A stretch of DNA of 64,000 nucleotides from Arcanobacterium pinnipediorum (GTDB taxonomy: Bacteria > Actinomycetota > Actinomycetes > Actinomycetales > Actinomycetaceae), in the NCBI RefSeq assembly GCF_023973165.1, contig NZ_CP099547.1, positions 62,001 to 126,000 of the forward strand, given 5' to 3'. Below, one piece after another: positions 32,172-42,702 of the stretch. The translations under genes were made by a program, and so were the position numbers. The notes below the pieces were generated by a model. The model made no database searches. It worked only from the letters and a program-made list of their open reading frames with translations, and was not told the DNA's origin. Each line of letters starts with the position of its first letter. Position 1 is the stretch's first letter.

Positions 32172-34349
32172 ATGAATACAGAACTCACGCACGCACCACG
32201 CTTGGCGAAGAAACCAATCACACGCTCCTTCCACGGCGATGATGTGGTCGATAATTACGAGTGGATCCGGCAAGATTCCGAACCAGCAGTTTTAGCCCAT
32301 ATTGAGGCAGAAAACGTATGGACTGAACTGCGCACAGCACACCTAGCATCGCTACGCACCCAACTGGTCAGTGAATTTGCGGGTCACACCAAGGAAGACG
32401 ACGTTTCGGTGCCGGTGCGTGAAGGTGACTATTGGTATTGGAGTCGTACCTTTGAAGGGAAATCCTATCCGGCTGCCTATCGGTGTAGCGCACTAGGCAC
32501 TGGTAGCGATGCGGCCGATATTCCCGATGTCTATGCGGGTGAGGCGGAGCTTTTATATGATGCTAACGTTTTAGCTGCCGGCAAAGACTTTTTCAGCATC
32601 GGAATCTCTTCAGTATCTCCAGATGGTAAACTCCTGGCACTTGGAATAGATAACGCAGGTGATGAATTATTCGATGTGCGAATTTCTCAGATCGATGCCG
32701 ATGAAACAATCGATGAGACGCTGATAGGAATTGGATACGGATTCGTATGGTCCCCAGATGCTACTCGCGTCTACTACGTCCGCAACGATGATGCGTGGCG
32801 TTCTTACCAAGTCTGGATGCACCATGTGGGCCAAAGCGCCGCAGAAGATGTCTTACTTTTTGAAGAAAACGATGAGCTGTTTTGGGTAGGCATCGATGTT
32901 TCTCGAGATGGTAGCTGGCTCGTAGTCCAATCCGAATCCAAGCTCACCGCAGAAGTGCGGCTGTTTGCAACCGACGATCCGCACCGCAACTTTATCGTAT
33001 CCCCACGCCGTGCCGGGCTCCACTACACGGTTGAGCCGGCTGGCGATTGCCTACTGATTATTCACAATCGAGAGAACGAAGATTTTGATTTAGCTCTTGC
33101 ACCTGTTGGTTCTAGCCAGCCCGAAACGTGGCACATGCTCTACAGTGCACAGCCAGGGCAGCGATTAACTGAGGTTGTAGCGTTTAAAGATTTCGCAGTG
33201 CTGCTTATGCGTGAGGGCGGGGCGATGCAGATGCGAGCCTTTACTCGAATTGAATCGGCGCAAAGTGAAAGCGATAAATCAGCTAGTGTTACTGGCACCG
33301 AACAAGATAATAAGAGTGGGGGCGCCGTACCAGAAAACTGGGCGAACAGCGTCGTCATCCCAACAGAAGAACTAGCAACCTTAAACTTTTACGGCAACGA
33401 AGTCTGGGATGCACGCGAGGTTGGCTTTGTTATTGAATCTGTGCTCACTCCGGATACCTTCCAGCGATGGAGTGTGGATACCGGTGAAGTAATAACAGTT
33501 AAACGAACCGAAGTTCCCAACTATGATGCCACCCAATTCACCCAATATCGCCACTGGGTAACAGCCCAAGATGGGGTGCGTATTCCGATGACGATTGTCC
33601 ACCGTGCCGATCTGAACAAAGACGGAACCAACCCAGGCATTATCTACGGATACGGCTCATACGAAATTTCTAACGATCCCTGGTTTAGTCCCACGATTCT
33701 TTCTGCATTAGAGCGCGGTGTAGTTTACGCAATCGCACATATTCGTGGTGGCGGTGAAATGGGTAGAGCATGGTATGACAACGGCAAGATGCTCACCAAA
33801 CGCAATACGTTTACTGATTTTGTGGCCTGCGCGCGCTGGATGGCTGAGAGTGGGCTAGTAGATCGTCAGCGGTTGGCTGCCGAAGGCGGATCTGCAGGTG
33901 GGCTATTGATGGGTGCAGTGACCAACCTAGCTCCAGATGCCTTCCGGGTGGTTCATGCTATTGTTCCATTCGTCGATGCGCTCAACACCATCTTGAAACC
34001 AGAACTCCCATTGACTGTTGGCGAATGGGAAGAATGGGGTAACCCTATCGAGAGCGCAGAAGTCTACCAGTATATGAAGTCCTATACTCCATACGAAAAT
34101 ATCGCTCCCGTCCAGTACCCAGCGATTTTGGCCTCCACCTCACTCAACGATGTGCGCGTAAGCTACATTGAGCCAACGAAGTGGATCCAAGCTCTGCGCG
34201 ATACGGTTACCAATGATGAGATAGAGCGTCCGATCTTACAACACACCGAAATGGTTGCTGGCCACGGTGGTGGTTCTGGCCGCTACAAGAAATGGGAAGA
34301 ACGCGCTGCCCAGCTCGCATTTATTTTCGACAATATCGGTGTGCGCTAA
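32172..34349 (+). CDS. ptrB: Oligopeptidase B (S9A prolyl-oligopeptidase family)
   Basis: A 725-residue cytosolic serine peptidase that cuts short peptides after basic residues. The N-terminal half is the beta-propeller; the C-terminal alpha/beta hydrolase contains AHIRGGGEMGRAWYDNGK, the nucleophile in AEGGSAGGLLMG, the aspartate after SLNDVRVSY, and the histidine in VAGHGGGSGRY. Length is normal for the family. A segment near residues 360-385 is low-complexity (S/K/E/G-rich). AAGG precedes the ATG. It stands alone between rnhA and a terminator. Confidence 0.94.
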   Translation: MNTELTHAPRLAKKPITRSFHGDDVVDNYEWIRQDSEPAVLAHIEAENVWTELRTAHLASLRTQLVSEFAGHTKEDDVSVPVREGDYWYWSRTFEGKSYPAAYRCSALGTGSDAADIPDVYAGEAELLYDANVLAAGKDFFSIGISSVSPDGKLLALGIDNAGDELFDVRISQIDADETIDETLIGIGYGFVWSPDATRVYYVRNDDAWRSYQVWMHHVGQSAAEDVLLFEENDELFWVGIDVSRDGSWLVVQSESKLTAEVRLFATDDPHRNFIVSPRRAGLHYTVEPAGDCLLIIHNRENEDFDLALAPVGSSQPETWHMLYSAQPGQRLTEVVAFKDFAVLLMREGGAMQMRAFTRIESAQSESDKSASVTGTEQDNKSGGAVPENWANSVVIPTEELATLNFYGNEVWDAREVGFVIESVLTPDTFQRWSVDTGEVITVKRTEVPNYDATQFTQYRHWVTAQDGVRIPMTIVHRADLNKDGTNPGIIYGYGSYEISNDPWFSPTILSALERGVVYAIAHIRGGGEMGRAWYDNGKMLTKRNTFTDFVACARWMAESGLVDRQRLAAEGGSAGGLLMGAVTNLAPDAFRVVHAIVPFVDALNTILKPELPLTVGEWEEWGNPIESAEVYQYMKSYTPYENIAPVQYPAILASTSLNDVRVSYIEPTKWIQALRDTVTNDEIERPILQHTEMVAGHGGGSGRYKKWEERAAQLAFIFDNIGVR

Positions 34350-34455
34350 CGTGCAGTAACGTGCGCTACTATGCATGCGCTAAGTGGCTAGTGTTGAGCC
34401 GGTGCACGGCGTGCAATAAGGTGCATGCGCTAACTTAGTTCTCCTACCGCCTAAT

Positions 34456-34498
34456 ATGAAACGGACTTACCAGCAAATAGCTCGCAAGTCCGTTTCAT
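34456..34498. terminator. Bidirectional terminator, ptrB / nucleosidase
   Basis: ATGAAACGGACTT (34456-34468) and AAGTCCGTTTCAT (34486-34498) form a perfect 13-bp stem with a 17-base loop between two convergent genes. Confidence 0.75.
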
Positions 34499-34520
34499 GT
34501 TAAACGAAGCTGACTGAACG

Positions 34521-35858
34521 CTACTTAGCGGAACGAAGTGCGTTAGTCCAAGAACCAAAATGCTGGCGGATCGCAGCACCAGAAGGCACTGAACCCTTCA
34601 CGGAATCTAATTTCGTGAACATAGAATAACCGGCAAAAGATGGCGGGGAATCATTCTCTTGTGCGTATTGCAGATATTGGGTTATCGCTGCCTGATAGTC
34701 ACTTTCGGAGTACTTTACGCCACCGCGACTACGGCCCTGACGAGGGACGAGCCCGATGGAGGTCAAAGCCTCGTTCCAATACCCATCAAAACGTTTAATG
34801 ATTGTTTGCGACGTGGGCGGCCACGTGAAGGTTTCCGTCTGAGAATCATCGGGAAGCGAAGCCAGAAACTCTGCGCGCAGGCGATCGTAGTCTTTAGCCG
34901 TCAGTGCCGAGTTGGGTTCTTGTTGCGCAAAAGCCTTCCCAGCAGCTATTTCTCCGACGAGTTTTTCAACGACGTCGGGCGCAAAACTATCGATTTCCTG
35001 GTGGACAACCGCCATGTTGGCGTCGTTAAGAATCTCAGGGTTGCCTGCGGCGAGCTCGTAGCGCCGCGCCAACATGAAATACAAGGCGCTAGTAAGCGTC
35101 GGTGGCGAAAAACGTTGCGTGGTGCAACGCGTGAGTGAAATATAGCCGCTGTTTTGAAGTGCGTGGCAGGCAACTCGCGCAGCGCGGGTGGCGACCTCGG
35201 CTAGCTCGGTGTGGAAAGAGACGCTCTGATCGTCAGGATCACCACACAGATCAGATATTCCACGGATAGAGATGAACGGAATCCCCCATGCGTGTGCCGT
35301 TTGGGCGGCCGCATGCGACTCCATGTCTGCAGATAGACCCGAAGGGAAAGCCTGGCGGGTATCGCGAACATTGCGTTCGGTGATAAACGCATCCGAGGAA
35401 AGCATCTGCCCAACACGGATCGGCACAGATTCTTCTCCTGACTCGATGAGGTTCGCTACAGCCTCAAGCATAAGAGGATCGCCAGAAAAAGTTTCGGGCT
35501 GGCCAGGAACCTGGCCGCGCACGTAGCCGAAGGCGGTGCCGTCTGCACCACCGTGAATGTAGTTGCTGCCAACAACTATTTGACCCACCCGAGAATCTCG
35601 AGCTAAACCACCGGCAGAACCGATTGACACGATAACCTTGGGTGTGAAATGCGCCAGTGCCCAGCCAAGCGCCGCAGAACAAGCGCTCATGCCTATGCCG
35701 GTGACTAAAAGAACCATCCGCATGGAGCCTTTCGAGGCTTGATATGCGGTTCCTACAGGCGAATCAATAGGTTTAGGATGGCACGATTCGATGAGATCGA
35801 GAAATGGGGCCATTTCTTCCTTCATCGCCGCGATAATGAGGGCATCGATATTCTTCAT
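34521..35858 (-). CDS. mtnN: MTA/SAH nucleosidase fused to a C-terminal HNH-associated repeat region
   Basis: A 445-residue protein. Residues 1-230 are a Pfs-type nucleosidase that splits adenine from S-adenosylhomocysteine and methylthioadenosine: [20 protein letters not shown] with the catalytic Glu, [31 protein letters not shown] and the catalytic Asp in GISDLCGD. Standard Pfs ends there. The extra 210 residues contain two W-x-x-A-L repeats, [19 protein letters not shown] and [17 protein letters not shown], like the repeats attached to HNH/homing endonucleases, which suggests DNA binding. The ATG at 35858 overlaps the luxS stop (ATGA), so the two are coupled and both handle SAH detoxification and AI-2 precursor. 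Confidence 0.85.
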   Translation of the reverse strand: MKNIDALIIAAMKEEMAPFLDLIESCHPKPIDSPVGTAYQASKGSMRMVLLVTGIGMSACSAALGWALAHFTPKVIVSIGSAGGLARDSRVGQIVVGSNYIHGGADGTAFGYVRGQVPGQPETFSGDPLMLEAVANLIESGEESVPIRVGQMLSSDAFITERNVRDTRQAFPSGLSADMESHAAAQTAHAWGIPFISIRGISDLCGDPDDQSVSFHTELAEVATRAARVACHALQNSGYISLTRCTTQRFSPPTLTSALYFMLARRYELAAGNPEILNDANMAVVHQEIDSFAPDVVEKLVGEIAAGKAFAQQEPNSALTAKDYDRLRAEFLASLPDDSQTETFTWPPTSQTIIKRFDGYWNEALTSIGLVPRQGRSRGGVKYSESDYQAAITQYLQYAQENDSPPSFAGYSMFTKLDSVKGSVPSGAAIRQHFGSWTNALRSAK

Positions 35859-36316
35859 CTCGCAACGTTCTCCCACGACGCACGCTGCTCAAGCATCGCG
35901 CTAACAGCTTGCTGGGCGGCACTCAAACTATGATTGGCTCCCCAGCCGCATTGGATCTCGTTCGCGGCCGGAACGCTGCTGGCATTGAGGATATCGCGGA
36001 ACGTCAGTTCGATGAGGTCAAGAGTTGCGCCCAGATCAGGTTCGTGGGCGCGGATAAGATAGAACCCGGTTTGGCAACCCATCGGAGAGAAGTCGACGAC
36101 GTCGTCGGCATGGTTGCGTACATACTCAGCAAAAGAATGCTCGATGGAGTGTATTGCAGGCATCTGCAGGTGTGCCTGGTTAGGTTGGGTGAATCGCACA
36201 TCGTACTTAGTTAAGGTATCGCCGTGCGGCAGATGCTTAACATCGGCAATCCGCACGTAGGGCGCGTCAACAAAACGATGGTCCAGATTGAACGACTCGA
36301 CGTTCATTTTAGGCAT
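35855..36316 (-). CDS. luxS: S-ribosylhomocysteine lyase LuxS
   Basis: A 153-residue metalloenzyme that cleaves S-ribosylhomocysteine to homocysteine and DPD, the AI-2 precursor. The Fe/Zn site is formed by HSIEH near residue 56-60 and the cysteine in [15 protein letters not shown] also matches. GGAGGAAG precedes the start. It is translationally coupled to the nucleosidase that makes its substrate, so the operon runs the two consecutive steps from SAH. Whether AI-2 signals here is not shown. Confidence 0.95.
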   Translation of the reverse strand: MPKMNVESFNLDHRFVDAPYVRIADVKHLPHGDTLTKYDVRFTQPNQAHLQMPAIHSIEHSFAEYVRNHADDVVDFSPMGCQTGFYLIRAHEPDLGATLDLIELTFRDILNASSVPAANEIQCGWGANHSLSAAQQAVSAMLEQRASWENVAR

Positions 36317-36649
36317 TAACTCTTCCTCCGACTCATAAGTTTATTTTTCTATTGTTTCACATGATTGCGACGATGGGCAGGCCGAACGGCTCGCTTTCCT
36401 TATTTATCTCGCCATGTCCGAAACCTACAACTCATCCACGAAGCGCAATGCTCATCCATGGAACATAGCGCGATCTGAGTTTTCCTCGATGGCTACCTCC
36501 TTCAGTGTGATGCCCTGCTCGTGAGGTCTGTGACGCACTGCTCGTGATGGCCAGAGTCAAGAGGTTTGTCAAGTGCTGTGAATAGCGCGGGGGAGAAAAT
36601 TTTCGCGATGTTGGCGGAATTTCAACCCTTAGAAAGCGGGAGAGGGAAT
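36317..36649. other. Gene-free stretch upstream of nrd operon
   Basis: No coding frame with a credible start or motif is seen. It separates the luxS promoter from the nrdH control region. Nothing repeated or structured was noticed apart from the palindromes that begin at 36650. Confidence 0.5.
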
Positions 36650-36671
36650 TGTCTCAAATTATTTTGAGACA
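36650..36671. promoter_or_regulatory. 9-bp palindrome upstream of nrdH
   Basis: TGTCTCAAA (36650-36658) and TTTGAGACA (36663-36671) are exact complements separated by 4 bases. It touches the first NrdR-like box and could be a second operator or a stem in DNA; the binding protein is unknown. Confidence 0.6.
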
Positions 36672-36721
36672 CGGTATCTAGTGGTGGAGAATTTTTTCAT
36701 CACTAGGTGTAGTGTTATCTT
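36669..36721 (+). promoter_or_regulatory. Tandem NrdR-box-like sites and nrdH promoter
   Basis: Box 1 ACACGGTATCTAGTGG (36669-36684) and box 2 TCACTAGGTGTAGTGT (36700-36715) each resemble the 16-bp NrdR box (ACAC...TAGTGT type). They are 15 bp apart, about three helical turns centre to centre, the usual NrdR spacing. A -10 candidate TATCTT is at 36716-36721 with TTTTTC 17 bp upstream, so both boxes overlap the promoter. NrdR represses nrd genes in response to dATP/ATP. nrdR itself is not in the window. Confidence 0.6.
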
Positions 36722-36755
36722 CCGAACCGGTAAAACTGATGAGCAAGGAGAAAAA

Positions 36756-37007
36756 ATGTCCATCATTCTCTACACCAAGCCTGCGTGTGTCCAATGTACA
36801 GCCACCAAGCGCGCACTGTTAAAGCATGGACTTTCATTCTCCGAAGTCGATCTCACCCAAGATCCCCAAGCCCTCGAAACAGTCAAAGCTCTCGGCTACC
36901 AGCAAGCCCCGGTCGTGTTCGCAGACGGTGATCACTGGTCCGGCTACCGCCCCGATCTGATTAAGCGCCTTGCCGGCGCTGCAGCTCCGGTAGCTATGCG
37001 CGCCTAA
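36756..37007 (+). CDS. nrdH: Glutaredoxin-like NrdH
   Basis: An 83-residue thioredoxin-fold electron donor for class Ib ribonucleotide reductase. The redox pair is in [14 protein letters not shown], and [18 protein letters not shown] is the NrdH-specific C-terminal region. The ATG at 36756 with AAGGAG is preferred to the longer frame. First gene of nrdHIE. Confidence 0.95.
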   Translation: MSIILYTKPACVQCTATKRALLKHGLSFSEVDLTQDPQALETVKALGYQQAPVVFADGDHWSGYRPDLIKRLAGAAAPVAMRA

Positions 37008-37027
37008 AACACCACGCGGGACACCCC

Positions 37028-37429
37028 ATGGTCTACCTTGTCTATTTTTCCTCAGCAACGGAAAACACGAAAAGGTTTATCGAAAAGCTCGGATTCAGAG
37101 CAGATCGGATCCCGCTCTTGCCGAGCCAAGAACCACTCTTAGTCACCGAAGATTACGTTCTGATAGTTCCAACCTACGGCGGAGGTAACGAGCGTGGCGC
37201 AGTGCCCAAACAAGTGATCAAGTTCTTAAACAACGAACAAAACAGATCACACATCCGCGGAGTGGTTTCTGGCGGAAACACCAATTTCGGGGAAGCATAC
37301 GGACTAGCCGGAGATATTATTTCCGCCAAGCTCCACGTGCCCCACATGTATAGATTTGAATTATTAGGCACGCCCAGCGATGTGCACAAACTGCGTGAAG
37401 GACTAACACAATGGTGGAACGACTTATGA
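37028..37429 (+). CDS. nrdI: Flavodoxin-like NrdI
   Basis: A 133-residue flavoprotein that helps assemble the dimanganese-tyrosyl radical of Nrd[19 protein letters not shown] is the FMN-binding start, with PTYGGGN and [11 protein letters not shown] following. The start is 20 bp after nrdH, and the stop overlaps the nrdE start (ATGA). Confidence 0.95.
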   Translation: MVYLVYFSSATENTKRFIEKLGFRADRIPLLPSQEPLLVTEDYVLIVPTYGGGNERGAVPKQVIKFLNNEQNRSHIRGVVSGGNTNFGEAYGLAGDIISAKLHVPHMYRFELLGTPSDVHKLREGLTQWWNDL

Positions 37430-39561
37430 CCGATACCGGTGAAGAACTCATCGGCGAAAACCTCGATTATCACGCGTTGAACGCCCAGCTCAACCTCTAC
37501 GATGCTGAAGGCAACATCCAGTTCGACGCCGATCGTCAAGCCACTCGGCAATACTTCCTTCAGCACGTTAACCGCAACACGGTGTTCTTCCATTCCCTAG
37601 AGGAAAAACTCGATTACCTTATCGAGGAAGGATACTATGAGGCAGAAATTTTCGAGCCCTACGATCCGCAGTTCGTCAAGGATCTCTACAAGCGCGCCTA
37701 TGCCTACAAATTCCGCTTCCCAACCTTCCTCGGCGCGTTCAAATACTACACGTCATATACGTTAAAGACCTTCGATGGTACCCGATACTTAGAACGATTC
37801 GAAGATCGCGTCGTTATGGTAGCACTCACGTTGGCGAGTGGCGATAAAGAACTAGCGCAACACATTGTTGATGAGATCATCTCAGGACGCTTCCAGCCAG
37901 CAACCCCGACCTTCCTCAACGCAGGTAAGAAAGCACGCGGCGAACTCGTCTCCTGCTTCTTACTCCGCATCGAAGACAACATGGAATCTATTTCCCGTGG
38001 CATCAACTCCGCCCTGCAGTTATCTAAACGTGGCGGTGGAGTTGCGTTGAACCTATCGAACTTGCGTGAACTCGGTGCTCCGATCAAACGTATCGAAAAC
38101 CAGTCTTCTGGAGTGAACCCAGTAATGAAACTCCTCGAAGATGCCTTCTCGTATGCTAACCAGCTCGGTGCGCGCCAAGGAGCAGGCGCGGTCTATTTGC
38201 ACGCCCACCATCCAGACATCATGCGTTTCCTTGATACCAAACGCGAAAACGCTGACGAAAAGATCCGAATCAAAACGCTCTCCCTCGGCGTCGTCATCCC
38301 CGATATTACGTTCGAACTCGCCAAACAAAACGCAGACATGTACCTGTTTTCGCCCTACGACGTCGAACGTGTTTACGGTGTGCCGTTCACCGAAATCTCA
38401 GTGACCGAAAAATATGAAGAGATGGTTAACGACAAGCGGATCCGCAAGTCGAAGATCAACGCCCGGCACTTCTTCCAAACCCTCGCCGAGATCCAGTTCG
38501 AATCCGGCTACCCGTACATTGTCTACGAAGACACCGTTAATAAGGCCAATCCGATCGACGGCCGTATCTCAATGTCTAACCTGTGTTCCGAAATCCTCCA
38601 AGTCTCCGAGGCCTCAACACTGAATGCGGATCTATCCTATGCACATGTGGGTAAGGATATTTCCTGCAATCTTGGCTCGTTGAATATCGCGAAAACAATG
38701 GATTCACCAGATTTTGGCCGCTCGGTTGAAACCGCGATCCGTGCCTTGACCGCAGTATCAGATCGAACCAGCATCGCTTCGGTTCCCTCCATCGAGCGCG
38801 GCAACGATATGTCACACGCAATCGGTCTCGGCCAGATGAACCTCCACGGATACCTCGGCCGGGAAAAGATTTTCTATGGCTCAGATATTGCGCTCGATTT
38901 CACCAACATGTATTTCTATACGGTGGCCTATCACGCCATCCGCTCCTCGATGAAGATCGCCCGCGAACGTGGGCAGAAGTTTGAAGGCTTCGAACGATCA
39001 GCATACGCAGATGGCTCATATTTCACGAAGTATATTGAACGCGAATGGGCACCTAAAACTGAGCGAGTGCGCGAACTCTTTGCCGATATTCACATCCCCA
39101 CGATTGCCGATTGGGAACAATTGCGCGACGACGTCGCCCAATATGGAATGTATAACCAGAACCTGCAAGCCGTACCACCAACCGGGTCTATTTCGTATAT
39201 CAACCATTCGACGTCGTCGATCCACCCGATCGTATCTAAGATCGAGATTCGTAAAGAAGGTAAAATCGGTCGCGTGTACTACCCGGCAGCCTACCTTTCC
39301 AACGACAACCTTGAATATTATCAAGACGCATACGAAATTGGCCCGCAAGCAATTATTGATACCTATGCCGAAGCGACCCAACATGTTGATCAAGGGCTAT
39401 CGCTAACACTGTTCTATCCCGATACTGTTACTACTCGAGACGTGAACAAGTCCTACATCTACGCTTGGCGAAAAGGTATAAAATCGCTGTACTACATGCG
39501 GATTCGTCAAGCTGCCCTAGAAGGAACAGAGGTTGAGGGCTGTGTTTCGTGTATGCTCTAG
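37426..39561 (+). CDS. nrdE: Ribonucleoside-diphosphate reductase class Ib alpha subunit
   Basis: A 711-residue catalytic subunit that reduces NDPs. Visible features are the active-site cysteine region [32 protein letters not shown], the CNLGSLN motif, [19 protein letters not shown], and the mobile C-terminal redox pair EGCVSCML. The ATP-cone is absent, as expected of class Ib. The ATG at 37426 overlaps nrdI; another ATG 15 bases upstream is possible. A terminator hairpin lies 50 bp after the stop, so nrdF is transcribed separately. Confidence 0.96.
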   Translation: MTDTGEELIGENLDYHALNAQLNLYDAEGNIQFDADRQATRQYFLQHVNRNTVFFHSLEEKLDYLIEEGYYEAEIFEPYDPQFVKDLYKRAYAYKFRFPTFLGAFKYYTSYTLKTFDGTRYLERFEDRVVMVALTLASGDKELAQHIVDEIISGRFQPATPTFLNAGKKARGELVSCFLLRIEDNMESISRGINSALQLSKRGGGVALNLSNLRELGAPIKRIENQSSGVNPVMKLLEDAFSYANQLGARQGAGAVYLHAHHPDIMRFLDTKRENADEKIRIKTLSLGVVIPDITFELAKQNADMYLFSPYDVERVYGVPFTEISVTEKYEEMVNDKRIRKSKINARHFFQTLAEIQFESGYPYIVYEDTVNKANPIDGRISMSNLCSEILQVSEASTLNADLSYAHVGKDISCNLGSLNIAKTMDSPDFGRSVETAIRALTAVSDRTSIASVPSIERGNDMSHAIGLGQMNLHGYLGREKIFYGSDIALDFTNMYFYTVAYHAIRSSMKIARERGQKFEGFERSAYADGSYFTKYIEREWAPKTERVRELFADIHIPTIADWEQLRDDVAQYGMYNQNLQAVPPTGSISYINHSTSSIHPIVSKIEIRKEGKIGRVYYPAAYLSNDNLEYYQDAYEIGPQAIIDTYAEATQHVDQGLSLTLFYPDTVTTRDVNKSYIYAWRKGIKSLYYMRIRQAALEGTEVEGCVSCML

Positions 39562-39595
39562 CGAATAGAAGCAACGAACCGACATACTCATCTTT

Positions 39596-40786
39596 TTAAG
39601 ACTCGGCGCCGGTGGGTTGTTGTTCAGTTCTACTGAACAACAACCCACCTTGCCATGCGAGCCATTCCAACGGCCCGCGGCGGAAAAACACTTTCCATAC
39701 CGAAGCTACTACCAGTGAGACCACAACTACTGTTACACCCGGACCAAGTTCAGGCGAGCCTACCCAATCAGGGAAGAAATACAGTGCGACGATATGCCCA
39801 CAGTAAGCGGTGAGCGGCATAGAGCCCAGGGCAGCTAACGGGTAGAGAACATGGCGCGCGGCTGCTCCGATCAATAAACACCCGCCCAAGATAGCTATCG
39901 CGAAACCGCCAGAACCGAGTGTTTCCAAAACAGAACCACTGTGTGCTTCGGCAGTGGCAAATTCCTCAAATGTTGGAAATATCCAGCCCAGAGTTTCAAT
40001 GCTGGTATCAGCAGAAATATTTTGATTTATTGCTGTGATAAACGGATCCCAGGGGAAGTTATAGGGCCAGGTATTTTTCCCGTCAGTAGCCAGATATGCC
40101 AACCCGTAGCCGCCAATTGCCAACACGAGGCCCCCAGCAAGTAGACGCACCTGGAACATGACATTGGATATGTTGCTTCGACCAATCGCCAAACCAGCTA
40201 CAACAAAAACAAAGTACTGTAATCCCGGATAAGTCCCGGAAACGAAAACGTCATAAATAATAGAATTCGGATCGCCCGGATCGAGTAAACCCAAAGCCGC
40301 AAACGCAGATTTAGTCGCGATAATCAAGAGCGGGCCAAGGAAAGCTCCAACCCCGGCCAGCCATACCAACGTGCGAACTCGCAGCTGAGTGAACGGCAAA
40401 ACTAAAATAAGCCAAAATCCATAAAAACCAAGGATAAGAATAACTGGTGTACCCAACATAGACAATGCGCCGGCGAGCAGAAACAAAACAACCGCTCTGC
40501 CAACGATGCGCATGCGTGCTTCTAACATGCGTGAACCAGCATAAGGATTTTGCCGGCCAGTCATCAACGCAACCGAAACCCCAGCTAGTAACGCGAAGAG
40601 AATAGCGGAACGACCATGCGGGATTCGGGCAAACAACCCCAGCGGGGTATCGCCGTCGGCAATAAAAATCATGTGCGCCCAAAACATGCCCAAGATCGCT
40701 AGGCCGCGAGCCAAGTCAAGGCCGCCGATTCGCGAAGAAGTACGGGCAGGAACAGGGAAATCTGCTGGAGAGTGCGTCGTCGTCAT
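39596..40786 (-). CDS. Multi-pass membrane protein of the DUF418/DUF1624 (acyltransferase-like) type
   Basis: A 396-residue protein with about ten hydrophobic segments. The N-terminal RIGGLDLARGLAILGMFWAH is the conserved start of this family, in which R-x-x-x-x-D-x-x-R-G-x-A precedes an early membrane histidine; relatives include YeiB-like and heparan-glucosaminide acetyltransferase-like proteins. An acyl-transfer role is possible but unproven. It sits on the opposite strand between nrdE and nrdF, splitting the nrd genes. Its last codons (R-T-E-Q-Q-P) overlap the nrdE terminator hairpin. Confidence 0.75.
   Translation of the reverse strand: MTTTHSPADFPVPARTSSRIGGLDLARGLAILGMFWAHMIFIADGDTPLGLFARIPHGRSAILFALLAGVSVALMTGRQNPYAGSRMLEARMRIVGRAVVLFLLAGALSMLGTPVILILGFYGFWLILVLPFTQLRVRTLVWLAGVGAFLGPLLIIATKSAFAALGLLDPGDPNSIIYDVFVSGTYPGLQYFVFVVAGLAIGRSNISNVMFQVRLLAGGLVLAIGGYGLAYLATDGKNTWPYNFPWDPFITAINQNISADTSIETLGWIFPTFEEFATAEAHSGSVLETLGSGGFAIAILGGCLLIGAAARHVLYPLAALGSMPLTAYCGHIVALYFFPDWVGSPELGPGVTVVVVSLVVASVWKVFFRRGPLEWLAWQGGLLFSRTEQQPTGAES
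39611..39649 (+). terminator. Terminator of nrdHIE inside the 3' coding end of the opposing gene
   Basis: GGTGGGTTGTTGTTCAGT (39611-39628) and its exact complement (39632-39649) form an 18-bp stem with a 3-base loop. It lies 50 bp after nrdE and within the last codons of the minus-strand membrane gene. Confidence 0.8.
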
Positions 40787-40852
40787 AATTCACATCCTAA
40801 ACGTCGGCGAAACGTATTGGAAGTAGGCACAGGGCATGAGAAGATTAGGTAA

Positions 40853-41848
<996 letters not shown>

Positions 41849-41854
41849 TCTAGG

Positions 41855-41962
41855 TTTGGGCCTGGGTCTGGGCCTGGGTCTGGCTTGGTCTGGCTGGGTC
41901 TGGCTGGGTCTGGGTCTGGCCGGGTCTGGCTGGGTCTGGGTCTGGGCCTGGGTCTGGCTGGC
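41855..41962 (+). repeat. GGGTCT/GGGCCT hexamer array
   Basis: About 108 bp made of 6- and 10-base units of the type CTGGGT, CTGGCT and CTGGGC. It lies between nrdF and the phosphatase start and is strongly purine/pyrimidine-skewed with many GGG runs, so slippage and G-quadruplex formation are plausible. The array has no stop in the phosphatase frame. Confidence 0.92.
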
Positions 41963-42011
41963 GCTCAACGAAATGATAGTTAACCGCTCGAAGCTGGAAG
42001 AAAGGCAAAAG

Positions 42012-42593
42012 ATGAAGATCTTGGTGGTCTGTACCGGCAATATTTGCCGATCTCCCATGGGAGCCATCGTCTTGCAATCTCAACTCGATGAGGCCGGGAT
42101 CGAGGCACATGTTACCTCCGCCGGAGTCTCTAGCGAAGAAAGCGGGCACCCTATCGATTCTCGGGCAGCGCGAGTCTTGCGCGAACGCGGCTACCGCCTA
42201 CCACGCGATCACCAGGCGCACCAAGCTAGTGACGTCGAACTCGCACACGCTGATCTTATCCTCGCTATGACCACCGGGCATGCGCGCTCGTTACGCCGGA
42301 TGATGCTTAGTGCTGGACTGGGCGAAGAACACATTTCTCGGATCCACTTATGGCGTGAATTTGATGGAACTGTTGCGCCGAGTCCAACCGGAGTCTTCGG
42401 CCCAGGCGGAGCGCTGGAAGGGAAAGAAAAAGTCAAAGCCGGGCGCGGCTCAGACTTTTACACCTCGAATGGCGAACTCGATGTTCTCGACCCCTGGTAT
42501 GGAGACGAATCCGGCTTCTACGATACTTTGGCGATGGTAGAAACTGGCGCTCGCGGGATTGTGCAGTTCGTAGCCAATGCGCACGTGCAGTAA
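42012..42593 (+). CDS. Low-molecular-weight protein-tyrosine phosphatase
   Basis: A 193-residue phosphatase with the P-loop VCTGNICRSPMGA at the N terminus and the general-acid aspartate in DPWYGDESGFYD. Relatives (PtpA, Wzb) dephosphorylate tyrosine kinases or host proteins. The ATG at 42012 has AAAGG upstream. The frame is open through the G-rich array back to a TTG at 41856, which would add a very hydrophobic W/L/G N terminus; this is considered less likely because it lacks a Shine-Dalgarno. A 48-bp tandem repeat starts in its stop codon. No tyrosine kinase is in the window. Confidence 0.9.
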   Translation: MKILVVCTGNICRSPMGAIVLQSQLDEAGIEAHVTSAGVSSEESGHPIDSRAARVLRERGYRLPRDHQAHQASDVELAHADLILAMTTGHARSLRRMMLSAGLGEEHISRIHLWREFDGTVAPSPTGVFGPGGALEGKEKVKAGRGSDFYTSNGELDVLDPWYGDESGFYDTLAMVETGARGIVQFVANAHVQ

Positions 42594-42687
42594 TAGTTAG
42601 CCGGCGTAATAGTTGCTCGTCGCGATAGTTAACTGCCGCAATAGTTAGCCGGCGTAATAGTTGCTCGTCGCAATAGTTAACTGCCAC
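42592..42687. repeat. 48-bp tandem repeat, two copies
   Basis: Unit AATAGTTAGCCGGCGTAATA... (48 bp) at 42592-42639 and 42640-42687, with two mismatches. Within it, shorter AATAGTT and GATAGTTAAC motifs repeat. It fills the gap between the phosphatase stop and the SprT-like gene. Confidence 0.93.
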
Positions 42688-42702
42688 AATAACAAGCAGG
42701 AG

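Noticed and set aside
41856-42011. Translated hydrophobic N terminus of the tyrosine phosphatase as the main product
   Set aside because: The TTG at 41856 has no ribosome site, while ATG 42012 has AAAGG and the normal family N terminus; kept only as a low-probability alternative.
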